From Pelagibacteraceae bacterium AG-337-G04 (GTDB lineage Bacteria > Pseudomonadota > Alphaproteobacteria > Pelagibacterales > Pelagibacteraceae), in contig QBZW01000004.1 of NCBI GenBank assembly GCA_003282205.1, positions 62,001 to 126,000 on the forward strand: a stretch of DNA of 64,000 nucleotides. Direction: 5' to 3'. The translations under genes were made by a program, and so were the position numbers. The notes below the pieces were generated by a model. That model was given only the letters and a program-made list of their open reading frames with translations, did not search any database and was not told the origin of the DNA. Shown here piece after piece: positions 35,303 to 43,535 of the stretch. The number at the start of each line of letters is the position of its first letter. Positions within the stretch are counted from its first letter, which is position 1.

Positions 35303-35932
35303 TTATTTTATCACTTCATATAGACCTAGCCATGCATTTACATCCTTGCTGGCAATATAGTCTGATTTAAAAAATTCTAATTCTTTCCATTTGTTACTTT
35401 CAAGTAATTCTTTAATTTTTAAGTCAAATCCATATTCCTCATGAATTCCCTCATTTATTGTGAAACAAATCAAACCACCTTTTTTTGTTATTCTTAAAAA
35501 TTCATCCAATGCATGAGGTTTTACATGTCCGAACGTAAATGTTCCTACACACATAACAACATCGTAGATATTTTCATCTTCTAAAATAGGTTTATTAAGA
35601 TCAGATTTAACAAGTTTTTTATACAGACCATTTGGTACAAGATCTAAAAGTCTCTGAGATAAATCTGCCCCATAAAAATCTTTAAAACCATATTTTTTTA
35701 GTTCAACTCCTACTAAACCAGTTCCACATCCTGCATCATAAATTTTAATATTTTTCTTTTTTTGATATTTATTTAAAACTTCTACTGTTTCTTTTGGACC
35801 CGTATAATTCCAATCAATCATGTCCCTATCGTATTTGTTTCCCTCACCCCATTCATCGTAATAATTCATTACTTCATCAGTTTTTTTTAATTTATAAATT
35901 GGTATTTTATTTCCTACATCTTTTTGTGACAT
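35303..35932 (-). CDS. Class I SAM-dependent methyltransferase, METTL27-like
   Basis: 209 residues. Motif I is IYDAGCGTGLVGVEL, motif II is the FYGADLSQRLLDLV acidic strand, and VVMCVGTFTFGHVKPHALDEF followed by KKGGLICFTINEG matches the METTL27/WBSCR27 group (VGTFxxGHVxPxxL). It begins with YYDEWGEGNKYDRDM, typical of the group's N-terminus. Substrate unknown. It directly follows the amidinotransferase (18 bp), so a methylated guanidino or amine product is conceivable, but no GAMT-specific signature is visible. Confidence 0.83.
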   Translation of the reverse strand: MSQKDVGNKIPIYKLKKTDEVMNYYDEWGEGNKYDRDMIDWNYTGPKETVEVLNKYQKKKNIKIYDAGCGTGLVGVELKKYGFKDFYGADLSQRLLDLVPNGLYKKLVKSDLNKPILEDENIYDVVMCVGTFTFGHVKPHALDEFLRITKKGGLICFTINEGIHEEYGFDLKIKELLESNKWKELEFFKSDYIASKDVNAWLGLYEVIK

Positions 35933-35950
35933 ATCTTTTAAAAATATAAA

Positions 35951-37060
35951 TTATTGTTTAGGAAAATAATCTTCAAGTTCACCTTCTCTATAAACATCAG
36001 TCGTACTACAATGCAAGCTTCCACCAAATGCATAAACTTCTCTAAAATCAACAGGAATAACTTCCATTCCTAATTTATCAAGTTGATCAGCTTGGTAAAC
36101 CTCGCTCTTTTCCACACATACCGTTTTAGGGTCCAATACAAGGACATTCATTGACAACCAAACCGAATAATAGCTTAGCGATGGTGGAGAGTTATGAGCT
36201 GGTTGAGCAGCATAAACAATTTCCCATCCATTTTTTTCAAAAAGTTTTCTTTGCTCTTTTGGCAATTTTCTTTGAGGATTGTTAAGAATTAATCCTGGCT
36301 TTATTGGAGTAAAAGTAGCATCAATATGAATTGGATATGGATCACCAGGAAAGTTTACAGTATGAATTCGTTGATCTGGAAAATGTCTTTGTAACCAATC
36401 AATTCCCTTTAGATTTGTTGTGAAACCGTGCTGCACAATTAGATCTTTACCGAACCTTAATATATCTGCAGCATCAAATAATGGTTCCTCTTCTGTTGTC
36501 ACAAAATATTTTTTTTCGGCCCATTCAAGTCTTTGCTCTATACTTACCTCATCAGACAAATAGTTATGATGATAGGCATTATCTCTTAATCTAGGTTTTG
36601 GAGCAGTTTCATGCCTCATCTTTGGATCGTCCATAAAATATTGTTGAATTAATGGTCTATAAGCAAGATACTCAAACCATCTACAACGAAAGCTCATAGT
36701 AGCCTCTAGCATTTCTTTACCGACAGTTATAATCACATCTCTGGAAGGCATACATCCAAACATGTGTTCAGCAGTCCAGTCAGGTGTGCTTATACTTTCA
36801 TCAAATTTTAGAGGAGTTGGTCTGTCAACTCTTATACCTCTAGCTTCTAAGGTCTTAACAAATTTTTCCAAAAGCTCATTTGCTCTATCAATTGTATCCT
36901 GAGTTCTTCTTCCATGTTTACCTTTCATAACCGAGTCAGGTGGAATCTTAACATCCACTGCAGGTTCTGGTGCTGGAATACAACAATTATCTGCTCTACC
37001 TACTATTACATGTTTGAGAGGATCCCATTCATTCCAACTTTTGACTATGGTTTTGTTCAT
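35951..37060 (-). CDS. Glycine amidinotransferase-like protein (AGAT family)
   Basis: 369 residues, close to bacterial and mitochondrial arginine:glycine amidinotransferase. It opens SWNEWDPLKHVIVGRADN, and the catalytic triad is D196 (LFDAADILRFG), H245 (HIDATF) and nucleophile C351 (GGSLHCSTTDV), spaced as in human AGAT. AGAT moves an amidino group from arginine to glycine to give guanidinoacetate and ornithine. Glycine is a product of betaine/sarcosine catabolism in the neighbouring genes, which would fit. The acceptor is not certain: other amines are used by relatives. It lies 4 bp downstream of the dehydrogenase paralogue 3. Confidence 0.85.
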   Translation of the reverse strand: MNKTIVKSWNEWDPLKHVIVGRADNCCIPAPEPAVDVKIPPDSVMKGKHGRRTQDTIDRANELLEKFVKTLEARGIRVDRPTPLKFDESISTPDWTAEHMFGCMPSRDVIITVGKEMLEATMSFRCRWFEYLAYRPLIQQYFMDDPKMRHETAPKPRLRDNAYHHNYLSDEVSIEQRLEWAEKKYFVTTEEEPLFDAADILRFGKDLIVQHGFTTNLKGIDWLQRHFPDQRIHTVNFPGDPYPIHIDATFTPIKPGLILNNPQRKLPKEQRKLFEKNGWEIVYAAQPAHNSPPSLSYYSVWLSMNVLVLDPKTVCVEKSEVYQADQLDKLGMEVIPVDFREVYAFGGSLHCSTTDVYREGELEDYFPKQ

Positions 37061-37064
37061 TTTA

Positions 37065-39470
37065 TCAGCTTCTCATTTTTGAACCACTTGGATCATACAA
37101 TGGCTCTTTTATTAAATTACAATTAAAAAGATCACCATTAATTTCAACTTGAATATCAGATCCAGAGTTGAGTTCATTTTCATCTATATAACTAAAAGCT
37201 ATACTTTTATTTACGTAATGTGCAAAACCACCTGAAGTGACATATCCAATTGCTTTATCTCTTTTTAGAACTGCTTCATTAAATGTGACATCTATTTCAT
37301 TTGTTTCGACTATCATTGGAGTTAGTTTGTTATTACTTTTATCATTCATTGCAAATTTTTTACCAATAAAATCTTTATCCCAATTAATAAACGCATCTAA
37401 ACCAGTTTCCTTAGCTGTGAAATCTGGACGATAATCTAGTGTCCAGGCGCCCCAATTTTTTTCAAGTCTCATAGACATAAGAGCTCTTAATCCAAATGGT
37501 TTAATATTAAATTCTTTCCCAGCTTCACTAAGCTCTTCATACAATTTTATCTGATAATGAGGCGCAACGTAAATTTCAAAACCCAACTCACCGGTGAAAG
37601 ATATTCTATTAACTATTGCTGGTACTCCAGCCACAAATATTCTTCTTGAATCTCTAAATTTAAATTTGTCATTAGATAAATCATCTCTTACTACTTTTTG
37701 AAGCACTTCTCTCGATTTTGGCCCTGATATTGATAACCCATGGAAATCATCAGATCGATTTTTATAAAACAAATCAAATTTATTAATATGACTTTCAAAC
37801 CATCTTCTATGCATTTCTTGAGCTGCTCCAGACCCAAAAATTATAAATTCATTTTCATCAATACAAGAAATTGTAAGATCTCCATAAAGTTTACCATTAT
37901 TTGTCAACATAGGACTTAACGAAATTCTACCTGGTCTAGGAATTTTACCAGCCATCACAAAATCTAAAAATTTCTTTGCATCAGGTCCTTTAAATTCATG
38001 CTTCGAAAAATTTGCCAGTTCCATTAGACCTACATTTTCTCTTACATTAATTACTTCCTTTGATACATAATTATGAGATCTAGATCTTTTTATAGTTGGT
38101 TCCTCGTAAGCATCCTCTTTATTATTAGCAAACCATAAGACACTTTCTAAACCAAAACCATCTCCCATTACAGCTCCTTGATTTATAAATCTATCGTATA
38201 AAGCAGTAGTCTTTTGTCTTCTGCCTTTTGGTAGAGTTTCATTTGGAAAAGTCATAATAAATCTCCTTTCATAATTTTCAGAAGATTTTATTGTTCCATA
38301 TTGTGGAGTTGCATACTCTCCAAATCTTGCAACATCCATCGCCCAAACATCAATTGATGGTTCTCCATCAATTATCCATTCTGCAATACATTTTCCTACA
38401 CCTCCACCTTGGCAAAATCCTGCCATTACTCCAACAGCTACCCAGTAATTTTTCATACCAGGCACAGGACCAATTAAAGGACTACCATCAGGTCCAAATG
38501 TAAACGGACCATTTACGATATTTTTTATTCCAGCTTTTTGTAAAGATGGCATTCTTTCAAAACCAATCGCTAACCTGTCTTGTATATTTTCTAATTTAGG
38601 CTCTAATAATTCATGGCCAAAATCCATAGGCGTGCCCTCGACTTTCCAAGGTGTAGATTTTGGTTCATAAGTTCCTAGCAACATTCCTTTCCCTTCCTGT
38701 CTAAAATAAATATTGCCTTCAAAGTCTGTACCAATAGGTATTCTTTTGTCTCCCATTGCTTCGATTTCTGGAATTGCTTCAGTTATTAAATAATGATGCT
38801 CCATCGGTTGAACTGGGAGATTAATTCCTGCTAGATGGCCAACTTCCCTTGCCCATAAACCTCCAGCATTGATGACAATTTCTGCATTAATATTACCCTT
38901 GTCTGTGAATACTTCCCATGAACCATTTTTTTTTTGTTTTGTGTCTTTTACAATTGTATGAGTGTAATATTTACCACCATAAACTTTAGCAGCTTTTGCA
39001 AAAGCATATGTTACTCCAGATGGATCAACTTCTCCATCTATCGGATCCCATAAAGCTAAAAGATATCTTGAGGGATCTATTAAAGGATTTTTCTTTTTTA
39101 CTTCTTCTAAAGATATAAATTCTTGGTCAAGACCCATATATCTTGCTTTTGATCTTTCTCTTTTAAGATATTCAGCCCAAACATCGTTGGATGCTAAATA
39201 AAAACCTCCGCTTGGTTTAAAGCCAACAGAATGACCTGATTCTTTTTCAATCTCTTTATAAAGGCCAATTGTATATGCCATCATTCTAGAAATATTTGGA
39301 TCTGATGAAATAACATGAACATTTCCTGCTGCATGCCAAGAGGATCCAGATGTAAGTTCGTTTCTTTCAAGAAGAATACAATCTTTTAAGCCAAACTTTG
39401 ATAAATGATAGAGAATAGAACAACCTACGACACCACCGCCTATGATGACTACTTTTGCATGATTTTGCAT
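37065..39470 (-). CDS. Dimethylglycine/sarcosine dehydrogenase-type FAD-GcvT fusion protein (paralogue 3, BHMT-coupled)
   Basis: 801 residues. FAD domain with VVIIGGGVVGCSILYHLS and TSGSSWHAAGN (H46, covalent-FAD position). GcvT-like domain from about residue 420 with ENVGLMELANFSKHEFKG, FTGELGFEIYVAP and the terminal GYVTSGGFAHYV. It starts one base after the bhmt gene, so it most plausibly oxidises the dimethylglycine released by BHMT to sarcosine, using ETF encoded further along the block. Its sequence differs clearly from the other two paralogues, so the three may split dimethylglycine, sarcosine and a further N-methyl substrate. Confidence 0.86.
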   Translation of the reverse strand: MQNHAKVVIIGGGVVGCSILYHLSKFGLKDCILLERNELTSGSSWHAAGNVHVISSDPNISRMMAYTIGLYKEIEKESGHSVGFKPSGGFYLASNDVWAEYLKRERSKARYMGLDQEFISLEEVKKKNPLIDPSRYLLALWDPIDGEVDPSGVTYAFAKAAKVYGGKYYTHTIVKDTKQKKNGSWEVFTDKGNINAEIVINAGGLWAREVGHLAGINLPVQPMEHHYLITEAIPEIEAMGDKRIPIGTDFEGNIYFRQEGKGMLLGTYEPKSTPWKVEGTPMDFGHELLEPKLENIQDRLAIGFERMPSLQKAGIKNIVNGPFTFGPDGSPLIGPVPGMKNYWVAVGVMAGFCQGGGVGKCIAEWIIDGEPSIDVWAMDVARFGEYATPQYGTIKSSENYERRFIMTFPNETLPKGRRQKTTALYDRFINQGAVMGDGFGLESVLWFANNKEDAYEEPTIKRSRSHNYVSKEVINVRENVGLMELANFSKHEFKGPDAKKFLDFVMAGKIPRPGRISLSPMLTNNGKLYGDLTISCIDENEFIIFGSGAAQEMHRRWFESHINKFDLFYKNRSDDFHGLSISGPKSREVLQKVVRDDLSNDKFKFRDSRRIFVAGVPAIVNRISFTGELGFEIYVAPHYQIKLYEELSEAGKEFNIKPFGLRALMSMRLEKNWGAWTLDYRPDFTAKETGLDAFINWDKDFIGKKFAMNDKSNNKLTPMIVETNEIDVTFNEAVLKRDKAIGYVTSGGFAHYVNKSIAFSYIDENELNSGSDIQVEINGDLFNCNLIKEPLYDPSGSKMRS

Positions 39471-39471
39471 A

Positions 39472-40512
39472 TTAATATTTTATTTCTTTATTAACATCTT
39501 TCAATGTCTTGTCTGTCCCATGGTGAAAATGTTTACTCATATCTGGCATATATTTCATAGCTATTGGTTTTTTTCCAACTGCTACTGCCATTTCTCTTAC
39601 ATGATGAGCTTCAGCACCACAACATATACCAATCAAATTAATTTTTTCTCTAAGACATTCTTTGGCAAATTCTGCCATTTCAAATCTGTTGCAATACAAA
39701 TTATCTAAAGCAACTGGAAATGCATTTCCTCCAGGAATACAATCACATCCGTGATCGGTCTGATTTAGAAATCCTGGCTCCTTCTCTGTTGTTCGGTATG
39801 GAACGGGTAAACCCGCAACATGACATGAAACTTTTTTTCTTATCTTTTTTAAAAGTTTCATTGTCATTTCTGGACCCCTATAACAATTTAAGCCTACAAC
39901 ATCTGCTCCAAGATCTTCTATTAATTTACATGCATCTTCAGAGGTATATCCATCTCTTGTTAAATCTCCACGAGGTATTGCATAATTTGCAACCGCAATT
40001 AACCCCTCGTCTTTGATAGCTTTCAAGGCAATTTTCATTTCATCTACCCAGTTAATTGTCTCTGCAACTACGAAGTCAACTCCAGCTTCTTTTGCCCAAA
40101 GCACTTGCTCTTCATACATCTTTTGACATTCCTTAAATGAATTTTTATCATTTGGATCAAAAATATTTGTATTTGCAACATCTCCACAAACCATTAAGTC
40201 TAAATCTTTAAATTCATTTGCAGCATCTTTTGCTATTTGGAGAGCATTTTTTTGCATTGGTTCAAGCAAATGTTCCTTTCCAATGATTCTTAATTTTTCT
40301 CTATGTCCGTAATAAGTAAAAGCCTGAACGACATCAGAACCAGCTCTTATGAATTCTCTATGTAATTGAGTAACTACATCGGGATGTTCTAAAACTACCT
40401 CTGGTACAAATGGACCAGCAGATAGATATCCTCTTCTTTCCATAGCAAATAAATAACCCTCAGCAAATATGATTGGACCTGCATCCAGTCTTGATATTAA
40501 GTTTTTTTTCAT
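39472..40512 (-). CDS. bhmt: Betaine-homocysteine S-methyltransferase
   Basis: 346 residues of the homocysteine methyltransferase family. Zinc ligands are C210 (VGLNCYRGPEM) and C297/C298 (GICCGAEAHH). GPFVPEVVLEHPDVV at the N-terminus, AFTYYGHREKL and HGCDCIPGGNAFP resemble BHMT rather than MmuM or MetH. It transfers a methyl group from glycine betaine to homocysteine, giving dimethylglycine and methionine. It has a strong ribosome-binding site (AAAAGGAG at 40517-40524) and is the first gene of the 17-kb minus-strand block, diverging from the betaine transporter genes. Confidence 0.9.
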   Translation of the reverse strand: MKKNLISRLDAGPIIFAEGYLFAMERRGYLSAGPFVPEVVLEHPDVVTQLHREFIRAGSDVVQAFTYYGHREKLRIIGKEHLLEPMQKNALQIAKDAANEFKDLDLMVCGDVANTNIFDPNDKNSFKECQKMYEEQVLWAKEAGVDFVVAETINWVDEMKIALKAIKDEGLIAVANYAIPRGDLTRDGYTSEDACKLIEDLGADVVGLNCYRGPEMTMKLLKKIRKKVSCHVAGLPVPYRTTEKEPGFLNQTDHGCDCIPGGNAFPVALDNLYCNRFEMAEFAKECLREKINLIGICCGAEAHHVREMAVAVGKKPIAMKYMPDMSKHFHHGTDKTLKDVNKEIKY

Positions 40513-40786
40513 ATTTCTCCTTTTAAAATTAACTTAAAATTATATTTGATAAAAATTTTTAAAAACTGTCTCTGATAATCGATTGTTGAAAAACTGTTTT
40601 ACAGTTTAAATTGAAATTAAATCCTACAAAAAAAATTTTACTAATTACTTTCATTGTTTTAAGGAATTTTATTTAAAATACTAAATTATTAAAGACATTT
40701 TTACTACAACCTTTAGTTGAATCCTGTTTGCAATTTTTAGTTCTATATGTTTTTATAAGACTTAATTAATTAATTAGGAGATAATA
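40513..40786. promoter_or_regulatory. Divergent promoter/leader region between bhmt and proX
   Basis: This 274-bp gap is the longest non-coding stretch of the window and must drive both the bhmt block and the betaine transport genes. It holds the bhmt ribosome-binding site, an AAACTGT TTT ACAGTTT hairpin/palindrome (40591-40607), a further AAAAACTGTC copy at 40561-40570, and on the other side a clean AGGAG site (40776-40780) for proX. SAM-responsive leaders are known ahead of bhmt in SAR11, but I cannot match a consensus here. No other gene is visible. Confidence 0.55.
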
Positions 40787-41806
40787 ATGAAAATTAAAAA
40801 ACTCATCTTAACATTGCTAGTTTCGTTAGGAATAGCTTCATTTGGAAGTATTGCTAATGCTGCATGTGGGAAGTTAGTTATTGCTGAGCAAAACTGGGCT
40901 TCAGCTGAACTTATGGCTAACGTAGATAAATTTATTTTAGAAGAGGGGTATGGGTGTGAAGTGGAATTAATTCCAGGTTCAACAATGCCTACTTTTACGT
41001 CAATGAATGACAAAGGTGCTCCAGATATGAACCCGGAACAATGGGCAAATGCTGTTTACACTCCTTTATTAAAAGCTGTTGACGAAGGTAGATTGGTTCA
41101 AGCTAACAAAACGCCTATCACTGGTTTAGGTGAAGGTTGGTGGATTACTCCAGGCACAATTAAAAATCACCCTGAAATAGCAAATATGACTGCTTTGGAA
41201 ATATTAGAACACCCTGAATGGTTTCCAGATAAAGAAGATCCATCTAAAGGAGCATTTGTTGGATGTCCAGCAGGTTGGGGATGTCAAATAGCAAACGCTA
41301 ATCTTTTTAGAGCTTATGATATGGAAGCAAAGGGTTGGAAATTAGTTGACCCAGGTTCTGCTGCAGGATTAGATGGTACAATTTCGAAAGCTGCAGACTC
41401 AGGTGATAGTTGGATAGGTTATTATTGGAGCCCAACATCAATGGTAGGTAAATATGGATTAAAAGCCGTAAATTTTGGAGTTGATTTTGCAGGTAGAGAT
41501 AATTGGGACAACTGCATAATGCTACCTGATGAACAGTGTGCATCACCTAAAAAAACATCTTGGACAAAATCTGAGGTAAATTCAATAATAACTAGTGGTT
41601 TTGTTGAAAAAGGTGGAAAAGATGCAGTGGCTTATGTTGAGAAAAGAACATACCCAGGAGATATAATGAACTCTATGCTTGTGTATATGTCAGATAATCA
41701 AGCTAAAGGATCAGACGCAGCTATTGAATTTTTGAAATCGCATGAAGATGTTTGGGGCTCATGGGTAAGCTCCTCAGCTAAGGCGAAAATCAAATCTGCT
41801 TTATAA
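40787..41806 (+). CDS. proX: Glycine betaine/DMSP-type ABC transporter substrate-binding protein
   Basis: 339 residues with signal peptide MKIKKLILTLLVSLGIASF (mature start near ANAACGK). The fold is OpuAC/ProX-like: KLVIAEQNWASAELMANV, VELIPGSTMPTFTSMNDKGAPDMNPEQW (quoted as VELIPGSTMP and DMNPEQWAN) and numerous Trp residues (GEGWWITPG, GDSWIGYYWSP) that form the cation-pi box for trimethylammonium or dimethylsulfonium groups. Periplasmic. It has a strong Shine-Dalgarno and is followed by a hairpin before the permease gene, indicating high expression of the binding protein. Confidence 0.88.
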   Translation: MKIKKLILTLLVSLGIASFGSIANAACGKLVIAEQNWASAELMANVDKFILEEGYGCEVELIPGSTMPTFTSMNDKGAPDMNPEQWANAVYTPLLKAVDEGRLVQANKTPITGLGEGWWITPGTIKNHPEIANMTALEILEHPEWFPDKEDPSKGAFVGCPAGWGCQIANANLFRAYDMEAKGWKLVDPGSAAGLDGTISKAADSGDSWIGYYWSPTSMVGKYGLKAVNFGVDFAGRDNWDNCIMLPDEQCASPKKTSWTKSEVNSIITSGFVEKGGKDAVAYVEKRTYPGDIMNSMLVYMSDNQAKGSDAAIEFLKSHEDVWGSWVSSSAKAKIKSAL

Positions 41807-41822
41807 TCATTGAAATAAAGTA

Positions 41823-41851
41823 TTACGAGCCTATAATATATAGGCTCGTAA
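41823..41851 (+). terminator. Stem-loop between binding protein and permease genes
   Basis: A perfect 13-bp inverted repeat, TTACGAGCCTATA ... TATAGGCTCGTAA, with a 3-base loop, 16 bp after the proX stop and 6 bp before the permease ATG. No T-run follows, so it is better read as an mRNA-stabilising or partial-termination hairpin that favours the binding-protein message over the permease message. Confidence 0.6.
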
Positions 41852-41857
41852 CAAAAT

Positions 41858-42742
41858 ATGGAATTATTAACGAAATTTCCTGTAATGGAAAGGTCAGCTT
41901 TAGCTGAACTTAGAAAAGGTATTGACTTTGCTTTTAGAGATTTTTCAAGAGCTTATGGGGATGCTATAGAGGCTTTTTTTGATCCACTCTTGTTTTTTTT
42001 AGTAAGATTAGAAAAATTATTAATTGAAGCACCTTGGCCAATCACTATTGCTGTAATTTGTGGTTTAGCATGGATTGGATCTAGAAATTGGAAACTAGTT
42101 CTGGGAACAGCAATTTCATTCTTTCTCATTGGTTATTTTGGCATGTGGAAGGATTGCATGGCAACAGTGGCTATTATTACAGTTTGTGTAATTATTTGTA
42201 TGTCAGTTGGTATTCCTGTGGGTGTGCTGATGGCAAGGTCAGAAAGAGTTGAGAAAATAGTTTTACCTATTTTAGATATGATGCAGACCATTCCAAGTTT
42301 TGTATATCTAATTCCAATATTAATGTTGATGGGTATAGGAAAAGTTCCAGGCTTAATTGCAATTTGCATTTATGCAGTTCCTCCAATTATAAGATTAACA
42401 AACTTAGGAATTAGAGAAGTAGATAAAGAAACAATAGAGGCATCTGAAGCATTTGGTGCGACTAGAATTCAAAAATTAAGATCTGTACAAATTCCACTTG
42501 CATTGCCAACTATTTTTGCTGGAGTTAATCAAACAATAATGATGGCTTTGGCAATGGTTGTTATTGCATCAATGATTGGAGTAAAAGGATTAGGAGTACC
42601 TATATTAAGAGCAGTGATGAACCAATATTTAGCTCTTGGTTTGTTTAACGGTTTAGCAATTGTAGCCCTTGCAATCATATTTGACAGAGTTGCGCAACAG
42701 TACGGTCAAAGAATGCAAAAACACAGAGGCTTAAAAAAATAA
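41858..42742 (+). CDS. proW: Glycine betaine-type ABC transporter permease
   Basis: 294 residues with about six to seven transmembrane segments and the permease loop EVDKETIEASEAFGATRIQKL, (EAA motif; shown as ETIEASEAFGATRIQKL). The N-terminal region ELRKGIDFAFRDFSRAYGDAIE is the ProW/OpuAB-type extension. It pairs with the binding protein just upstream. The ATP-binding subunit (ProV/OpuAA) is not found in the window, so it must lie elsewhere or be shared. An in-frame ATG at 41886 is an alternative start. Confidence 0.88.
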   Translation: MELLTKFPVMERSALAELRKGIDFAFRDFSRAYGDAIEAFFDPLLFFLVRLEKLLIEAPWPITIAVICGLAWIGSRNWKLVLGTAISFFLIGYFGMWKDCMATVAIITVCVIICMSVGIPVGVLMARSERVEKIVLPILDMMQTIPSFVYLIPILMLMGIGKVPGLIAICIYAVPPIIRLTNLGIREVDKETIEASEAFGATRIQKLRSVQIPLALPTIFAGVNQTIMMALAMVVIASMIGVKGLGVPILRAVMNQYLALGLFNGLAIVALAIIFDRVAQQYGQRMQKHRGLKK

Positions 42743-42806
42743 ATTTTATTTTCCTTAATCAAATAATTTTATAGACACAGTAAACAAAATAACTAAAAAT
42801 ATTTAA

Positions 42807-43535
42807 ATGTATTTTTCTTTGGAAATAAGTCCGCAAGCGGATGTAAACACTTTACCAGAAGTCAAAGATGTTTATATTACAATGCTTCCAGGTGGAGATT
42901 ATAAAGATACTGCTAGAAAAGCAATAGAACTAGTGAAAAGTGGTTATAATCCGGTTCCCCATTTCCCAGCGAGATCTATCGGTGATGAAAAAGATTTAAA
43001 AGATTACATTTTAAGATGCAAAGATGGAGGTGTGAAGCAGGCTCTAGTGATAGGTGGTGGAAGAGAACCATTGGGAAAATTTGATAGCTCTTATCAGATT
43101 TTAGAGACAGGATTATTCGATGGAATTAAGATTGGAATTGCTGGACATCCTGAAGGGAGTCCTGATATATCCAATAAAGATTTAGAAAAAGCTATGATAG
43201 ATAAAAAGCCTTACGCTGATTATATAGTAACTCAATGGTTACTGGACTCTCAGCCTATCGTTGATTTTATATCTAAACAAACGATACCAGTTCATGTTGG
43301 AATAACTGGGCCCATGAAAATTTCAAGCTTAATTAAGTTTGCAAACATTGTTGGAGCAAAAAATTCCATTAATTTTCTTAAATCTAATTTTAGTAAGGCA
43401 TTAGATTTATTGAAACCTAAAGACCCTAATGATCTAATTGGGAAAGTTAAATCGTATACTGATTATTTTCACATTTATACATTCGGCGGCTTGAAGGAAA
43501 CTAACAAGTGGTTGAAGGAGAATAACTATGTCTAA
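42807..43535 (+). CDS. Methylenetetrahydrofolate reductase-like protein (MetF family, short)
   Basis: 242 residues, about 50 shorter than E. coli MetF. Family landmarks are FSLEISPQADVN, YNPVPHFPARSI, KQALVIGGGREP and IKIGIAGHPEGSPDIS, the last being the MetF VAGYPEGHP-type signature. The family interconverts 5,10-methylene- and 5-methyltetrahydrofolate using FAD. It overlaps the DmdA-related gene by 8 bp, so it may regenerate folate from the 5-methyl-THF formed there. The short length makes it a divergent member of the family. Confidence 0.78.
   Translation: MYFSLEISPQADVNTLPEVKDVYITMLPGGDYKDTARKAIELVKSGYNPVPHFPARSIGDEKDLKDYILRCKDGGVKQALVIGGGREPLGKFDSSYQILETGLFDGIKIGIAGHPEGSPDISNKDLEKAMIDKKPYADYIVTQWLLDSQPIVDFISKQTIPVHVGITGPMKISSLIKFANIVGAKNSINFLKSNFSKALDLLKPKDPNDLIGKVKSYTDYFHIYTFGGLKETNKWLKENNYV

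Noticed and set aside
40513-40620. Textbook SAM-II or SAM-V riboswitch before bhmt
   Set aside because: Looked for the conserved core near the ribosome-binding site but could not match it; only alternative-pairing repeats are visible, so it is reported as an unassigned leader rather than a riboswitch.
42807-43535. Truncated or broken metF pseudogene
   Set aside because: The gene is shorter than E. coli MetF but has an intact frame, signature motifs and a coupled downstream gene, so it is treated as a divergent functional member.
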